Below, piece by piece: positions 24,988 to 36,498 of a stretch of DNA of 64,000 nucleotides. The DNA comes from Paenisporosarcina sp. OV554 (lineage in GTDB: Bacteria; Bacillota; Bacilli; Bacillales_A; Planococcaceae). The stretch's first letter is position 1, and each line of letters opens with the position of its first letter. Location: assembly GCF_003058165.1 (NCBI RefSeq), contig NZ_QBUC01000009.1:1-64000 (forward strand). Reading direction: 5' to 3'. The notes below the pieces were generated by a model. That model made no database searches and had not been told where the DNA came from. It saw only the letters and a list, made by a program, of their open reading frames with translations. A program made the position numbers and the translations under genes.

Positions 24988-25210
24988 AAAAGAAAAATTG
25001 AAAACACTCATAAATAGAAAGTAACTAAAAAAAATGCTTTTTGAGAGTAGCTTCACCACTTACACATTCCTGTACATACGCCGCCATTTATTTTCATTAG
25101 CCCCAATTTAGCCCCAATTAAATGTTCTAATATGCTTTATTTTGCGTTGTAGATTGATGTTGATAAAATTCAAGGTTATTGATACAACGGTATTTCGTGC
25201 GGTTTTATGT
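24988..25210. other. Region between the tRNA-like remnant and the lepA promoter
   Basis: No gene is supported. On the minus strand, a short open frame ending at 25053 encodes [17 protein letters not shown], which could be the extreme tail of a phage integrase. This is too short to assign. Tandem TTAGCCCCAATT repeats lie at about 25097-25121. Confidence 0.3.
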
Positions 25211-25239
25211 TGTAGTTTGCGTGTTGTTAGTAGTATAAT
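25211..25239 (+). promoter_or_regulatory. Candidate lepA promoter
   Basis: TGTAGT (25211-25216), a 17-base spacer and consensus TATAAT (25234-25239), 32 bases before the lepA ATG. The -35 element is poor, so the call rests mainly on the -10 box and position. Confidence 0.45.
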
Positions 25240-25270
25240 TTTAAGTAGTTTAATTAGGAGTGGACAACGC

Positions 25271-27094
25271 ATGAATCGAGAAGAACGTAATAAGCGCCAA
25301 CAGAATATTAGGAATTTTTCAATTATTGCCCATATCGATCACGGTAAATCAACTTTAGCCGATCGTATATTAGAACAAACGAAAGCATTGACTTCAAGAG
25401 AAATGAAAGCACAACTTCTCGATTCAATGGATTTAGAACGTGAACGCGGAATTACTATTAAGTTAAATGCCGTTCAATTGATTTATAGAGCGAAAGATGG
25501 CGAAGATTATACGTTGCATTTAATTGATACACCTGGACATGTCGATTTTACGTATGAAGTATCTAGAAGTTTGGCCGCTTGTGAAGGGGCTATTCTAGTT
25601 GTTGATGCTGCCCAAGGTATCGAAGCACAAACACTAGCCAACGTTTATTTAGCTTTAGACAATGAGTTAGAAATTTTACCTGTCATTAATAAAATTGATT
25701 TACCTGCAGCTGACCCAGAACGTGTTCGTGCAGAAATTGAAGAAGTCATCGGTTTAGATGCTTCAGAAGCCGTACTAGCATCAGCTAAATCTGGGATTGG
25801 TATCGAAGATATCTTAGAACAGATTGTTGAAAAAGTACCTGCACCAACTGGTGATCCAGAAGCGCCTTTAAAAGCACTTATTTTTGATTCCCTTTATGAT
25901 CCATACCGCGGAGTGGTTGCTTATATCCGTGTAATGGAAGGAACGGTTCGTCCTGGTGACAAAATCCTCATGATGGCTACCGGTAAGGAATTCGAAGTTA
26001 TTGAAGCGGGTGTATTTACACCAAAAACGACTCTTCGTGATGAATTAACAGTCGGAGACGTAGGGTTCTTAACTGCGGCAATTAAGAATGTTGGGGATAC
26101 ACGTGTTGGGGATACAATCACAAGTGTGGCAAATCCTGCAACAGAATCTTTACCTGGATATCGACGATTAAATCCAATGGTTTACTGTGGTTTATACCCA
26201 ATTGATACATCAAAATACAATGACTTGCGAGATGCACTTGAAAAGCTTGAATTAAATGATGCGGCTTTACAATTTGAGCCTGAATCTTCTCAAGCTCTTG
26301 GTTTTGGTTACCGATGTGGATTCTTAGGACTTCTTCATATGGAAATCATCCAGGAACGTTTGGAGCGCGAATTTAATATCGACTTAATAACGACAGCACC
26401 AAGTGTTATTTACGATGTTCATATGACTGACGGTCACATTAAAAAAGTGGACAACCCATCTATGATGCCTGACCCACAAAAAATTGATCGCATTGAAGAA
26501 CCATATGTTAAATCTACAATTATGGTACCGAACGATTACGTTGGAGTCGTGATGGAACTTTGTCAAAAGAAACGCGGCAATTTCATGACGATGGATTACA
26601 TTGATAAAACGCGAGTGAGTATCATTTATGAAATTCCGCTTTCAGAAGTAGTTTATGATTTCTTTGATCAATTGAAGTCAGGTACTAAAGGGTATGCTTC
26701 ATTTGATTATGAGTTAATCGGATACAAACCTTCCAAACTTGTGAAGATGGATATCTTGTTAAACGCAGAACAAGTGGATGCTTTAAGCTTCATCGTGCAT
26801 AATGACTTTGCTTATGAGCGCGGAAAAATTATTGTTGAGAAATTAAAGAAACTTATTCCAAGACAACAGTTTGAAGTGCCAATCCAAGCGGCCATTGGTC
26901 AAAAAATTGTTGCTCGTTCAACAATAAGTGCAATTCGTAAAAACGTTCTTGCTAAATGTTACGGTGGAGATATTTCACGTAAACGTAAACTTCTTGATAA
27001 GCAAAAAGAAGGTAAGAAACGAATGAAACAAGTAGGATCAGTTGAAGTTCCTCAAGAAGCATTTATGGCTGTCTTGAAAATGGACGAAGATTGA
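25271..27094 (+). CDS. lepA: Elongation factor 4 (LepA)
   Basis: A ribosome-associated GTPase that back-translocates or remodels stalled ribosomes. The 607-residue protein has G1 AHIDHGKST near residue 20, G3 DTPGH near 85, G4 NKID near 140, EF-G-like domains II, III and V, and the LepA-specific C-terminal domain ending with [23 protein letters not shown] at 25271 is used: it follows TAGGAG, matches the family length and begins [20 protein letters not shown]. The in-frame start at 25142 would add 43 unrelated residues. It begins the conserved core; the rpsT-gpr-spoIIP genes that precede lepA in Bacillus subtilis are not present here. Confidence 0.97.
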   Translation: MNREERNKRQQNIRNFSIIAHIDHGKSTLADRILEQTKALTSREMKAQLLDSMDLERERGITIKLNAVQLIYRAKDGEDYTLHLIDTPGHVDFTYEVSRSLAACEGAILVVDAAQGIEAQTLANVYLALDNELEILPVINKIDLPAADPERVRAEIEEVIGLDASEAVLASAKSGIGIEDILEQIVEKVPAPTGDPEAPLKALIFDSLYDPYRGVVAYIRVMEGTVRPGDKILMMATGKEFEVIEAGVFTPKTTLRDELTVGDVGFLTAAIKNVGDTRVGDTITSVANPATESLPGYRRLNPMVYCGLYPIDTSKYNDLRDALEKLELNDAALQFEPESSQALGFGYRCGFLGLLHMEIIQERLEREFNIDLITTAPSVIYDVHMTDGHIKKVDNPSMMPDPQKIDRIEEPYVKSTIMVPNDYVGVVMELCQKKRGNFMTMDYIDKTRVSIIYEIPLSEVVYDFFDQLKSGTKGYASFDYELIGYKPSKLVKMDILLNAEQVDALSFIVHNDFAYERGKIIVEKLKKLIPRQQFEVPIQAAIGQKIVARSTISAIRKNVLAKCYGGDISRKRKLLDKQKEGKKRMKQVGSVEVPQEAFMAVLKMDED

Positions 27095-27165
27095 GAATTA
27101 TATAGTTGAGGTAAGGGGGCTACTAGTTGGCCTCCTTTTTCTATAAGAAAGAAGGAATACAACCA

Positions 27166-28305
27166 ATGATTAAAGGAGCATACATTCACATTCCTTTTTG
27201 TCATCAAATTTGTCATTACTGCGATTTCAATAAAGTGTTTTTTAAAAATCAACCCGTGGACGCGTATATTGAAACATTAGGGTTGGAAATGAAAATGTTT
27301 GTTGAAAAGTATCGTGATCACTTACATATTGAAACCATTTTTCTAGGTGGAGGTACACCTACTGCACTAAGTGCTCCACAATTACAACGTTTATTTGAGC
27401 TTATTAAGCAATATATTCCCCAATTCCATCTTCAAGAATTTACGAGTGAAGCGAATCCTGACGAATTAACTTATGAAAAATTAGTCGTGATGAAAAACAA
27501 TGGAATAAATCGCTTAAGTTTAGGTGTTCAAAGTTTTGATGAAGACATATTAAATCGTTTAGGACGTACTCATTCCAATGAACATGTTTACAAAACGATT
27601 CAAATGGCAAAAGATGTAGGGTTTACGAATATTAGTATCGATTTAATGTACGGGTTACCAGGTCAAACGATGGATCAGTGGAAACATACATTAGATAGAG
27701 CTTTAGAACTTAATTTGCCCCATTACTCTGCCTATTCTTTAATAGTAGAGCCAAAAACGGTGTTTTATAATTTAATGACGAAAGGCAAATTGATTTTGCC
27801 TGGAGAAGATTTAGAGGCTGAGATGTATGAAGTATTAATGACGTCAATGGAATCTAAAGGCATTCACCAATATGAAATTAGTAATTTTGCGCAGCCAGGG
27901 TTCCATTCAAAGCACAATAACTTGTATTGGGACAATGTCTCATATGCGGGATTTGGTGCTGGTGCTCACGGCTATGCAAAAGGAAATCGCTATGCAAATA
28001 TTGGTCCAATTAAAAAATATATGGACACAGTTACAGCTGGAGAATTCCCGATTAATTCAACTCACATAGTTACTGCAAAAGAAAGCATGGAGGAAGAAAT
28101 GTTCCTTGGCTTAAGAAAAGTAGCTGGAGTTGACAAGCATCATTTTAAAGAAAAATTTGGTGAATCCATAGAAAATGTTTATGGACAAGTACTTTCTAAG
28201 TATATGCAGAATGGTTCTATGCACACTACTAATGATGCTGTTGCTTTAACAAAAAGAGGCAGATTTATTGGGAATGAAATTTTTCAATCTTTTTTAATTG
28301 ATTAA
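27166..28305 (+). CDS. hemW: Coproporphyrinogen III oxidase-like radical SAM protein (HemW)
   Basis: A 379-residue radical SAM protein with the iron-sulphur motif HIPFCHQICHYCDF at residues 7-20 (CxxxCxxC) and the GGGTPT segment. In this chromosomal place it corresponds to HemW, a heme chaperone often misnamed HemN; the Cys spacing and gene order lepA-hemW-hrcA support this. ATG at 27166 follows a GAAGGA ribosome binding site; the upstream in-frame TTG at 27127 is rejected. It is probably co-transcribed with lepA. Confidence 0.92.
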   Translation: MIKGAYIHIPFCHQICHYCDFNKVFFKNQPVDAYIETLGLEMKMFVEKYRDHLHIETIFLGGGTPTALSAPQLQRLFELIKQYIPQFHLQEFTSEANPDELTYEKLVVMKNNGINRLSLGVQSFDEDILNRLGRTHSNEHVYKTIQMAKDVGFTNISIDLMYGLPGQTMDQWKHTLDRALELNLPHYSAYSLIVEPKTVFYNLMTKGKLILPGEDLEAEMYEVLMTSMESKGIHQYEISNFAQPGFHSKHNNLYWDNVSYAGFGAGAHGYAKGNRYANIGPIKKYMDTVTAGEFPINSTHIVTAKESMEEEMFLGLRKVAGVDKHHFKEKFGESIENVYGQVLSKYMQNGSMHTTNDAVALTKRGRFIGNEIFQSFLID

Positions 28306-28318
28306 CTAATCGTATTCG

Positions 28319-28347
28319 TTGACTTTTGCCCATGGATTTGATAATTT
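28319..28347 (+). promoter_or_regulatory. Candidate promoter of the hrcA-dnaK operon
   Basis: TTGACT at 28319-28324 matches a sigma-A -35 box. With 17-base spacing the -10 would be TAATTT at 28342-28347; GATAAT two bases earlier is an alternative. Transcription would start at or near the CIRCE element. Confidence 0.5.
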
Positions 28348-28357
28348 ATGTATAGTA

Positions 28358-28384
28358 TTAGCACTCGCAAGTGATGAGTGCTAA
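28358..28384. promoter_or_regulatory. CIRCE operator, HrcA-binding site
   Basis: TTAGCACTC (28358-28366), exactly nine bases, then GAGTGCTAA (28376-28384): a perfect CIRCE. HrcA binds it and represses the heat-shock operon until misfolded proteins titrate GroEL. It sits 14 bases before the hrcA start, so it also lies in the 5' leader of the transcript. Confidence 0.97.
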
Positions 28385-28398
28385 CAGAGGTGATAAAT

Positions 28399-29433
28399 AT
28401 GTTAACGAACCGACAATTGCTTATTCTACAAGTAACAGTAGATGATTTTATTCAAACTGCTCAGCCTGTGGGATCACGGCAACTTTCTAAAAAAGAGGAA
28501 GTTCCATTTAGTCCGGCTACCATTCGAAATGAAATGGCTGATTTAGAAGAAATGGGTTATTTGGAAAAAACGCATACGTCGTCAGGTCGAATTCCGTCTG
28601 AAAAAGGATACCGATTTTATGTTGACCATTTACTTACACCTCAACTTGCATCATCCGATGACATGCTTCAAATTCAATCAGTTTTCCAAGAACGTATTAC
28701 AGAAACGGAGCAAGTTATTCAAAAAACGGCCAAAATTTTGTCCGATTTAACGAGTTACACTTCGATTTTGCTTGGACCAGATGTGCGTAAGCATCGAGTC
28801 AAACGATTTTCGATTGTGCCATTGTCGAATGATTCGGCAGTAGCCATCATCATTACAGACTCTGGTCATGTTGAAAATCGATTATTTCAATTGCCACACG
28901 GGTTAACGGCATCTGATATTGAGAAAATGGTTAACATTTTAAATGAACAGCTGACCGGCGTCCACTTACATGACCTTCAACGTGCACTTGAAAAAGAAAC
29001 GGCCGCTTTATTAAAGCAGCATATTGGTCGATACGGCGAACTCATGTCTTCTTTTGGGGCAGCAATTACAAGTCCTCAAGAAGAAAAAGTATTCTATGGC
29101 GGCAAATCCAAACTGCTTCATCATCCTGAATTTAAAGACTTGCAAAAAGCGCGGGGTTTAATAACGATGATGGATCAAGCAAACCAAATTTCAACGTTGT
29201 TTTCACCGAATCAAGCGGGTATTCATATTCGCATTGGTTCTGAAAATACCCTTCTGGAAATGGAAGACTGTAGTGTTATTACAGCGTCCTATACAATTGG
29301 GGAAGAACAAATGGGTTCAATTGCTATAATCGGACCAACTAGAATGGATTATCGACGAGTAGTCACTTTATTAGATTTAATGAGTGGCGATTTGTCTCGT
29401 GAGTTAACACGGATTTTGCGTGGTTCACGATAA
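28399..29433 (+). CDS. hrcA: Heat-inducible transcription repressor HrcA
   Basis: A 344-residue repressor with an N-terminal winged-helix domain (residues about 1-75, including SPATIRNEMADLEEMGYL) and a GAF-like and dimerisation region. ATG at 28399 follows AGAGGTGAT; the GTG seven codons upstream lies inside the CIRCE and is rejected. It controls its own operon through the CIRCE at 28358-28384. Confidence 0.95.
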   Translation: MLTNRQLLILQVTVDDFIQTAQPVGSRQLSKKEEVPFSPATIRNEMADLEEMGYLEKTHTSSGRIPSEKGYRFYVDHLLTPQLASSDDMLQIQSVFQERITETEQVIQKTAKILSDLTSYTSILLGPDVRKHRVKRFSIVPLSNDSAVAIIITDSGHVENRLFQLPHGLTASDIEKMVNILNEQLTGVHLHDLQRALEKETAALLKQHIGRYGELMSSFGAAITSPQEEKVFYGGKSKLLHHPEFKDLQKARGLITMMDQANQISTLFSPNQAGIHIRIGSENTLLEMEDCSVITASYTIGEEQMGSIAIIGPTRMDYRRVVTLLDLMSGDLSRELTRILRGSR

Positions 29434-29449
29434 AGAAGGAGGAATAAAT

Positions 29450-30022
29450 TTGTCGCAATCTGAAGAAAAAGAAACTGTTGTAAACAACGAAAACCAAGAA
29501 ACTGCAACACTTAACGAAGAACAAGATAGCTCTTCCATTGAAGAAATCAATGTTGAAAAGGGCACAGAAGAACCAAGTGAACTTGAATTACTACAACAAC
29601 AATTAGATGAAGAAACAAACCGTCATTTACGCTTGCGTGCTGATTATGAAAACTTTAAACGCAGAACGCATTTAGACCGTGAAGCGGCGGATAAATATAA
29701 AGCACAAAACTTGCTGTCAAATTTATTACCAGTACTCGACAATTTCGAGCGTGCTATGCAAGTTGAAACAGTGTCTGAAGAATCTCAATCTCTTCGTAAA
29801 GGTTTAGAAATGGTTTACAAAACACTTGTAGAAGCAACCGAAAGAGAAGGTTTGCAAGTGATTGAAGCAAACGATGTAGTGTTTGATCCAAATCTTCATC
29901 AAGCAGTCATGACGGAAACGGATGATACGAAAGAATCAGGTATGATTTTACAAGAGTTGCAAAAAGGGTACAAATACAAAGATCGTGTACTTCGACCATC
30001 AATGGTAAAAGTAAACGAATAA
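29450..30022 (+). CDS. grpE: Nucleotide exchange factor GrpE
   Basis: A 190-residue GrpE: an acidic disordered N-terminus, a long coiled-coil helix (about 50-110) including LRADYENFKRRT, and a C-terminal beta domain ending VLRPSMVKV. It releases ADP from DnaK. TTG at 29450 is the start, with AAGGAGG 7 bases before it; the in-frame codon at 29420 lies within hrcA and lacks a site. Confidence 0.95.
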   Translation: MSQSEEKETVVNNENQETATLNEEQDSSSIEEINVEKGTEEPSELELLQQQLDEETNRHLRLRADYENFKRRTHLDREAADKYKAQNLLSNLLPVLDNFERAMQVETVSEESQSLRKGLEMVYKTLVEATEREGLQVIEANDVVFDPNLHQAVMTETDDTKESGMILQELQKGYKYKDRVLRPSMVKVNE

Positions 30023-30027
30023 CATAA

Positions 30028-31893
<1,866 letters not shown>

Positions 31894-31921
31894 TTTGTAC
31901 TAACTAAGACAACCGAAAAGT

Positions 31922-31952
31922 CAAAGCCTGGACTTCCAGCTTTGGCTTTTTC
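31922..31952 (+). terminator. Hairpin between dnaK and dnaJ
   Basis: CAAAG (31922-31926) and CTGG pair with CCAG and CTTTG (31936-31944) around an ACTT loop, followed by GCTTTTT. It may be a partial terminator or mRNA-processing structure lowering dnaJ expression relative to dnaK. A promoter-like TTGAAG (31966)-17-TATAAC (31989) lies just after. Confidence 0.45.
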
Positions 31953-32118
31953 AATGTCTTTGGCATTGAAGATAACTGCGTGTTACAATATAACGTATCG
32001 TGTATTTAACGCTCGCAGTGAGAACACCATCAAAATCAAAAACAATAGCTAATTACCCGAATCGTTGCAACTAATCTAGTTGTCGACTTAATTGAAAGTT
32101 TGAGCAGGAGTGTGACGG

Positions 32119-33234
32119 ATGAATAAAAGAGATTATTATGAGGTACTTGGACTAACGAAAAGTGCTTCCAAAGAAGAAATAAAAAAAGCGTATCGTAAAT
32201 TGTCAAAACAATTCCATCCCGATATTAATAAAGAAGCGGATGCAGTTGATAAATTTAAAGAAATCGCAGAAGCATATGAAATCTTAAGCGATGATCAAAA
32301 GAAATCACAATATGATCAATTTGGTCATGCTAATCCGAATCAGGGATTTGGTGGCGGCGGAGCTGATGGTTTTGGATTTGATGATATCTTTAGTTCATTC
32401 TTTGGCGGTGGAGGGTCTCGCAGACGTGACCCGAATGCACCGCGTAAAGGTGAAGATCTTCAATATTCAATGACGATTGATTTCGAAGAAGCTGTATTTG
32501 GTAAAGAAACAGAGATCGAAATTCCAAGAGATGAAACATGTGAAACATGTAAAGGAAACGGTGCCAAACCTGGTACTACACCTGAAACATGTCATCACTG
32601 TCAAGGGACAGGACAACTAAACGTGACACAAGATACTCCGTTTGGCCGGATGGTTAATCGCCGAGCTTGTCATCATTGCCAAGGTTCAGGGAAAATCATT
32701 AAAGTAAAATGTGGTACTTGCCATGGGCAAGGTAAAGTCACAAAACGCAAAAAGATTAAGGTTACGATTCCAGCAGGTGTGGATGACGGGCAACAATTAC
32801 GCGTTACAGGACAAGGGGAACCAGGTAAAAATGGCGGACCTTCCGGTGACTTATATGTTGTATTCCGCGTAAAACCACATGATCGCTTTGAACGTGATGG
32901 AGATGACATTTATTTCGAACTGAAATTAACTTTCCCGCAAGCGTCTTTAGGGGATGAAGTTGAAGTACCAACTGTTAATGGTAAAGTGAAGTTAAAAATT
33001 CCAGCGGGTACTCAATCTGGAACGACTTTCCGTTTAAAAGGAAAAGGCGTAAAAAATGTTCATGGATACGGCATGGGTGATCAACATGTAGTAGTAAAAG
33101 TCATGACACCATCTAAACTAACAGAAAAACAAAAACAACTACTGCGAGATTTTGCTGAAATAAGTGGCGATATTCCGGAAGAACAAGGTAGTTCATTATT
33201 TGATAAAATTAAACGCACAATCAAAGGTGATTAA
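32119..33234 (+). CDS. dnaJ: Chaperone DnaJ (Hsp40)
   Basis: A 371-residue class-A DnaJ: J-domain with HPD in [10 protein letters not shown] (near residue 35), a Gly/Phe-rich stretch (about 75-105), four zinc-binding repeats ([32 protein letters not shown]) at about 145-215, and the C-terminal substrate domain. It stimulates the DnaK ATPase and delivers substrates. GCAGGAG precedes the ATG. Confidence 0.97.
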   Translation: MNKRDYYEVLGLTKSASKEEIKKAYRKLSKQFHPDINKEADAVDKFKEIAEAYEILSDDQKKSQYDQFGHANPNQGFGGGGADGFGFDDIFSSFFGGGGSRRRDPNAPRKGEDLQYSMTIDFEEAVFGKETEIEIPRDETCETCKGNGAKPGTTPETCHHCQGTGQLNVTQDTPFGRMVNRRACHHCQGSGKIIKVKCGTCHGQGKVTKRKKIKVTIPAGVDDGQQLRVTGQGEPGKNGGPSGDLYVVFRVKPHDRFERDGDDIYFELKLTFPQASLGDEVEVPTVNGKVKLKIPAGTQSGTTFRLKGKGVKNVHGYGMGDQHVVVKVMTPSKLTEKQKQLLRDFAEISGDIPEEQGSSLFDKIKRTIKGD

Positions 33235-33247
33235 GGAGTTGACGCAG

Positions 33248-34195
33248 GTGAAATGGTCAGAGCTATCTATTCATACGACACATGAAGCAGTAGAAGCAGT
33301 TTCGAATGTTTTGCACGAAGCAGGAGCAAGTGGTGTGGTTATTGAGGATTCAATGGAATTTGCACGCGAACGTCAAGATATGTTTGGTGAAATTTATGCA
33401 TTAAATCCTAATGACTTCCCAGCTGAAGGAGTTATTCTTAAAGCTTATTTACCTGTTAGTAGTTTTTTAGGTGAAACCGTGGAAGAAGTGAAGCTCGCGA
33501 TCAACAACCTTAGCAACTATGGTATCAACGTAGGTGAAAACGAAGTGATGATTAGTGAAGTAAATGAAGAAGAATGGGCGACTGCGTGGAAGAAATATTA
33601 TCACCCAGTAAAAATTTCAGAACGTTTTACAATCGTTCCTACTTGGGAAACCTATGAACCAGTTTCAACCGATGAACTAATTATTGAACTTGATCCGGGA
33701 ATGGCGTTTGGAACAGGGACTCATCCTACGACAGTAATGTGTTTACAAGCACTTGAAAAGACAGTCAAATCAGGCGACTATGTAACTGACGTTGGAACTG
33801 GATCAGGTGTTTTGGCTATTGGAGCTGCATTACTCGGCGCTAAACATGTGCATGCACTTGATTTAGACGAAGTAGCAGTGCGTTCAGCAAAAATTAATGT
33901 CAAATTAAATAAAGTCCAGCAGGTTGCTAATGTTGTTCATGGCAATTTGCTAGATACTGTTGAACAACAATCTGACGTCGTTGTAGCAAACATACTAGCT
34001 GAAATAATTATGTCATTTACAAACGATGCATTCCAAGTAGTAAAAGAAGGCGGAATGTATATCACCTCTGGTATCATTGGAGCGAAAAAAGAGGATGTTA
34101 AGCAATCCCTTGAAGCTGCTGGATTTGTCATTGTAGAAGTAATGATGATGGAAGACTGGGTTACCATACTTTCGAAAAAACCGGAAAAGGAATAA
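33248..34195 (+). CDS. prmA: Ribosomal protein L11 methyltransferase PrmA
   Basis: A 315-residue SAM-dependent methyltransferase that trimethylates ribosomal protein L11. Motif I is [17 protein letters not shown], and the catalytic-region [14 protein letters not shown] is typical of PrmA. GTG at 33248 is chosen, with AAGGAG nine bases upstream; the open frame reaching back into dnaJ is not coding. It follows dnaJ by 13 bases. Confidence 0.93.
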   Translation: MKWSELSIHTTHEAVEAVSNVLHEAGASGVVIEDSMEFARERQDMFGEIYALNPNDFPAEGVILKAYLPVSSFLGETVEEVKLAINNLSNYGINVGENEVMISEVNEEEWATAWKKYYHPVKISERFTIVPTWETYEPVSTDELIIELDPGMAFGTGTHPTTVMCLQALEKTVKSGDYVTDVGTGSGVLAIGAALLGAKHVHALDLDEVAVRSAKINVKLNKVQQVANVVHGNLLDTVEQQSDVVVANILAEIIMSFTNDAFQVVKEGGMYITSGIIGAKKEDVKQSLEAAGFVIVEVMMMEDWVTILSKKPEKE

Positions 34196-34202
34196 AATAA
34201 CA

Positions 34203-34940
34203 ATGCAAAGATATTTTATTCCTCAACCATTTATTGAAGGAATTTCAGTAATTTCAGGTGATGACGCCAAACACATTCAAAAAGTGATGCGCATGCAAAT
34301 TGGCAACTCGATTATTGCTGTGACTGAAGGTCAAGCTTTTGAGGCAATTATTGAGGATTTTATTGGCCAAGATGTTCGCATAAAAAAATCATCTGATTTT
34401 TTACGTTCCAATGAATTGCCGAAAAAGGTAACAATTTGTTGTGGATTGCCTAAAGGTGAAAAACTAGACTTGATTACTCAAAAAGCAACAGAGCTTGGCA
34501 TGCATGAATTGATCCTTTTTGAAGCGGAACGCTCCATTGTGAAATGGGATGCCCAAAAAGGGAGCAAAAAACAACAACGCTTGCAAAAAATTGCCAAAGA
34601 AGCTGCTGAGCAATCACATCGAAATGTTGTACCAACCATCCATAATATTTTATCTTTTAAAGAGTTACTTAAGCAGTCAACAAATTACGATGTTTTGTTT
34701 GTGGCTGATGAAGAAGATGCAAAACTAGAAAAAAGAACTCGGTTTGTAGAAACATTATCTAAAATAGATGATAAACAATCCATTCTTGTCATTTTCGGTC
34801 CAGAAGGCGGTCTATCACGAAAAGAAATAGATGCCTTAATAAATCATGGTTTTCATACTATTTCTCTAGGACCAAGAATACTGAGAGCGGAGACGGCACC
34901 ACTCTATGTACTTTCTGCAATTTCTTATCAATTTGAATAA
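34203..34940 (+). CDS. rsmE: 16S rRNA m3U1498 methyltransferase RsmE
   Basis: A 245-residue SPOUT methyltransferase with the C-terminal knot motif IFGPEGGLSRKEID and LGPRILRAETA. It methylates U1498 in the decoding centre of 16S rRNA. It starts 7 bases after prmA and is the last gene before a terminator at 34974. Confidence 0.93.
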   Translation: MQRYFIPQPFIEGISVISGDDAKHIQKVMRMQIGNSIIAVTEGQAFEAIIEDFIGQDVRIKKSSDFLRSNELPKKVTICCGLPKGEKLDLITQKATELGMHELILFEAERSIVKWDAQKGSKKQQRLQKIAKEAAEQSHRNVVPTIHNILSFKELLKQSTNYDVLFVADEEDAKLEKRTRFVETLSKIDDKQSILVIFGPEGGLSRKEIDALINHGFHTISLGPRILRAETAPLYVLSAISYQFE

Positions 34941-34973
34941 CAGATTTATTCTGCAAAGTATAATGGTAATCAA

Positions 34974-35006
34974 TCCAGTGCATTCTTAATGTACTGGACT
35001 TTTTTA
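34974..35006 (+). terminator. Intrinsic terminator after rsmE
   Basis: TCCAGT (34974-34979) pairs with ACTGGA (34993-34998) around a GCAT...ATGT extension, followed by CTTTTTT. It ends the heat-shock/prmA/rsmE unit before deoC. Confidence 0.7.
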
Positions 35007-35072
35007 ATGAAATGATATGTGAATCATGGTAAAATGAAGAGGTACGGACAACTTCCGAAAGGGTGACACCAT

Positions 35073-35744
35073 TTGACTACAAATATTGCGTCAATGATCG
35101 ATCATACATTATTAAAACAAGATGCTACAAAAGAGCAAGTTGAAAAATTATGTGCAGAAGCTAAAGAATATTCATTTGCATCTGTCTGTGTAAATCCAAC
35201 ATGGGTAAAAACGTCTGCTGAACTATTAACAGGAACTCCTGTCAAAGTATGTACAGTTATTGGTTTCCCACTTGGTGCATCTACTCCTGAGACGAAAGCA
35301 TTTGAAACAACAGATGCAATCAACAATGGCGCTGGTGAAATCGACATGGTATTAAATGTAGGGGCTTTGAAATCTCAAGACCTTGATTTAGTTAAACGCG
35401 ACCTTGAAGCAGTGGTAAATGCTGCAAAAGGAAAAGCAATCGTAAAAGTTATTTTAGAAAATTGTTTGTTATCAAAAGAAGAAATTAAAGTAGCAAGCCA
35501 ACTTTCTAAAGATGCTGGAGCAGATTTCGTGAAAACTTCAACTGGGTTTTCAACCGGTGGAGCAACATTTGAAGACGTTGCATTAATGCGTGAAGTAGTA
35601 GGGCCGGACCTAGGTGTGAAAGCATCTGGAGGCGTTCGTAGCTTAGAAGATGTTCAAAAAATGATCGAAGCAGGAGCTACTAGAATCGGTGCAAGCTCTG
35701 GCGTTCAAATCATGCAAGGCTTAACTTCTAATTCAGACTATTAA
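35073..35744 (+). CDS. deoC: Deoxyribose-phosphate aldolase DeoC
   Basis: A 223-residue TIM-barrel aldolase that splits 2-deoxyribose 5-phosphate into glyceraldehyde 3-phosphate and acetaldehyde in deoxynucleoside salvage. The Schiff-base lysine lies in [21 protein letters not shown] and VKASGGVRS are further DeoC motifs. The start is TTG at 35073 after AAAGGGTGAC. In Bacillus subtilis this position between rsmE and rpsU is held by mtaB, so deoC here is a local rearrangement. Confidence 0.95.
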   Translation: MTTNIASMIDHTLLKQDATKEQVEKLCAEAKEYSFASVCVNPTWVKTSAELLTGTPVKVCTVIGFPLGASTPETKAFETTDAINNGAGEIDMVLNVGALKSQDLDLVKRDLEAVVNAAKGKAIVKVILENCLLSKEEIKVASQLSKDAGADFVKTSTGFSTGGATFEDVALMREVVGPDLGVKASGGVRSLEDVQKMIEAGATRIGASSGVQIMQGLTSNSDY

Positions 35745-35758
35745 TTATTGAATATGTA

Positions 35759-35787
35759 TTGACCAAAATGATATGATACGATATAAT
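35759..35787 (+). promoter_or_regulatory. rpsU promoter
   Basis: TTGACC (35759-35764), 17 bases, TATAAT (35782-35787). This is one of the best sigma-A matches in the window, placed about 60 bases before the rpsU ATG. Confidence 0.75.
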
Positions 35788-35845
35788 TTTGGAGTACATA
35801 ACACTAGGTTATGTACGACGTGTGTTCGGAGGGAGGGAAAAAGAG

Positions 35846-36019
35846 ATGTCAAAAACTGTCGTTCGCAAAAACGAATCGCTTGAAGATGCTCTTCGCCGCT
35901 TCAAACGTACTGTTTCTAAAAGTGGAACAATACAAGAGGTAAGAAAACGCGAGTTTTATGAAAAACCAAGTGTAAAACGTAAAAAGAAATCAGAAGCTGC
36001 GCGTAAGCGTAAATTCTAA
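35846..36019 (+). CDS. rpsU: 30S ribosomal protein S21
   Basis: A 57-residue basic ribosomal protein beginning [20 protein letters not shown] and ending in a Lys/Arg-rich tail. ATG at 35846 follows GGAGGG; the longer frame from 35789 is not conserved. The last 50 bases of the gene are duplicated in decayed form at 36061-36107. Confidence 0.97.
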   Translation: MSKTVVRKNESLEDALRRFKRTVSKSGTIQEVRKREFYEKPSVKRKKKSEAARKRKF

Positions 36020-36060
36020 TTTTCCAACTTTACGATGGCTTGAATCGCGATTTTCATGGT

Positions 36061-36107
36061 AACCAAGCGTAAAGCGTAACAAGAAATCAGAAGATGCGCG
36101 TAAACGT
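36061..36107 (+). repeat. Decayed duplicate of the rpsU 3' end
   Basis: Forty-two of 47 bases match rpsU positions 35964-36010 (AACCAAG ... GCGCGTAA.CGT). The duplicate contains an in-frame stop and no start, so it is non-coding. The 40 bases between the two copies show no clear similarity. Confidence 0.8.
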
Positions 36108-36498
36108 TAGTGATCAATTCCTTTAATCCCTACGTTCATAACACGTACTACTTGATGACTAAAGTAAGCTAATATGTAAGCCGAGAAATCTATTGATTTC
36201 TTGGCTTATTTTATTTTATTTGAATAATAGAGATGTAGAATGAAGGGTTGAATATCATCTTAAGATGAATAAAAACTCTGAATGGGCGGAAATAGAGTGT
36301 GAGTGGTCGCAAAGTACAAATCGCCAATCACACCATACATAAACGACTAAATATAACAACCTTCACTAATTTTCGCGTTTTTTCCTCGATTTTCGCTATG
36401 TAAATAATCATATTAATTCAACTTATTATGAAACTTTTTATCTAGTCATCCGTAGATACTAATGAAAGCCGATTTGTCACATAGATAAGGAGGACGTT
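36108..36498. other. Intergenic region between rpsU and nfeD
   Basis: It holds the rpsU terminator at 36177-36215 and about 280 bases with no gene. In Bacillus subtilis yqeY lies between rpsU and nfeD; nothing resembling it is seen here. Confidence 0.5.
36177..36215 (+). terminator. Intrinsic terminator downstream of rpsU
   Basis: TAAGCCGAGAAATC (36177-36190) pairs with GATTTCTTGGCTTA (36195-36208) around a TATT loop, with one G-T pair, followed by a T-rich tract. It lies after the decayed duplicate, suggesting that the duplication pushed the original terminator away from the gene. Confidence 0.85.

Noticed and set aside
25053-25118. Phage integrase C-terminal tail on the minus strand
   Set aside because: Only about 21 residues with an upstream stop; similarity is an impression and cannot be supported without a search.
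25142-25270. Extended start of lepA
   Set aside because: The 43 extra residues have no LepA homology and contain the likely promoter.
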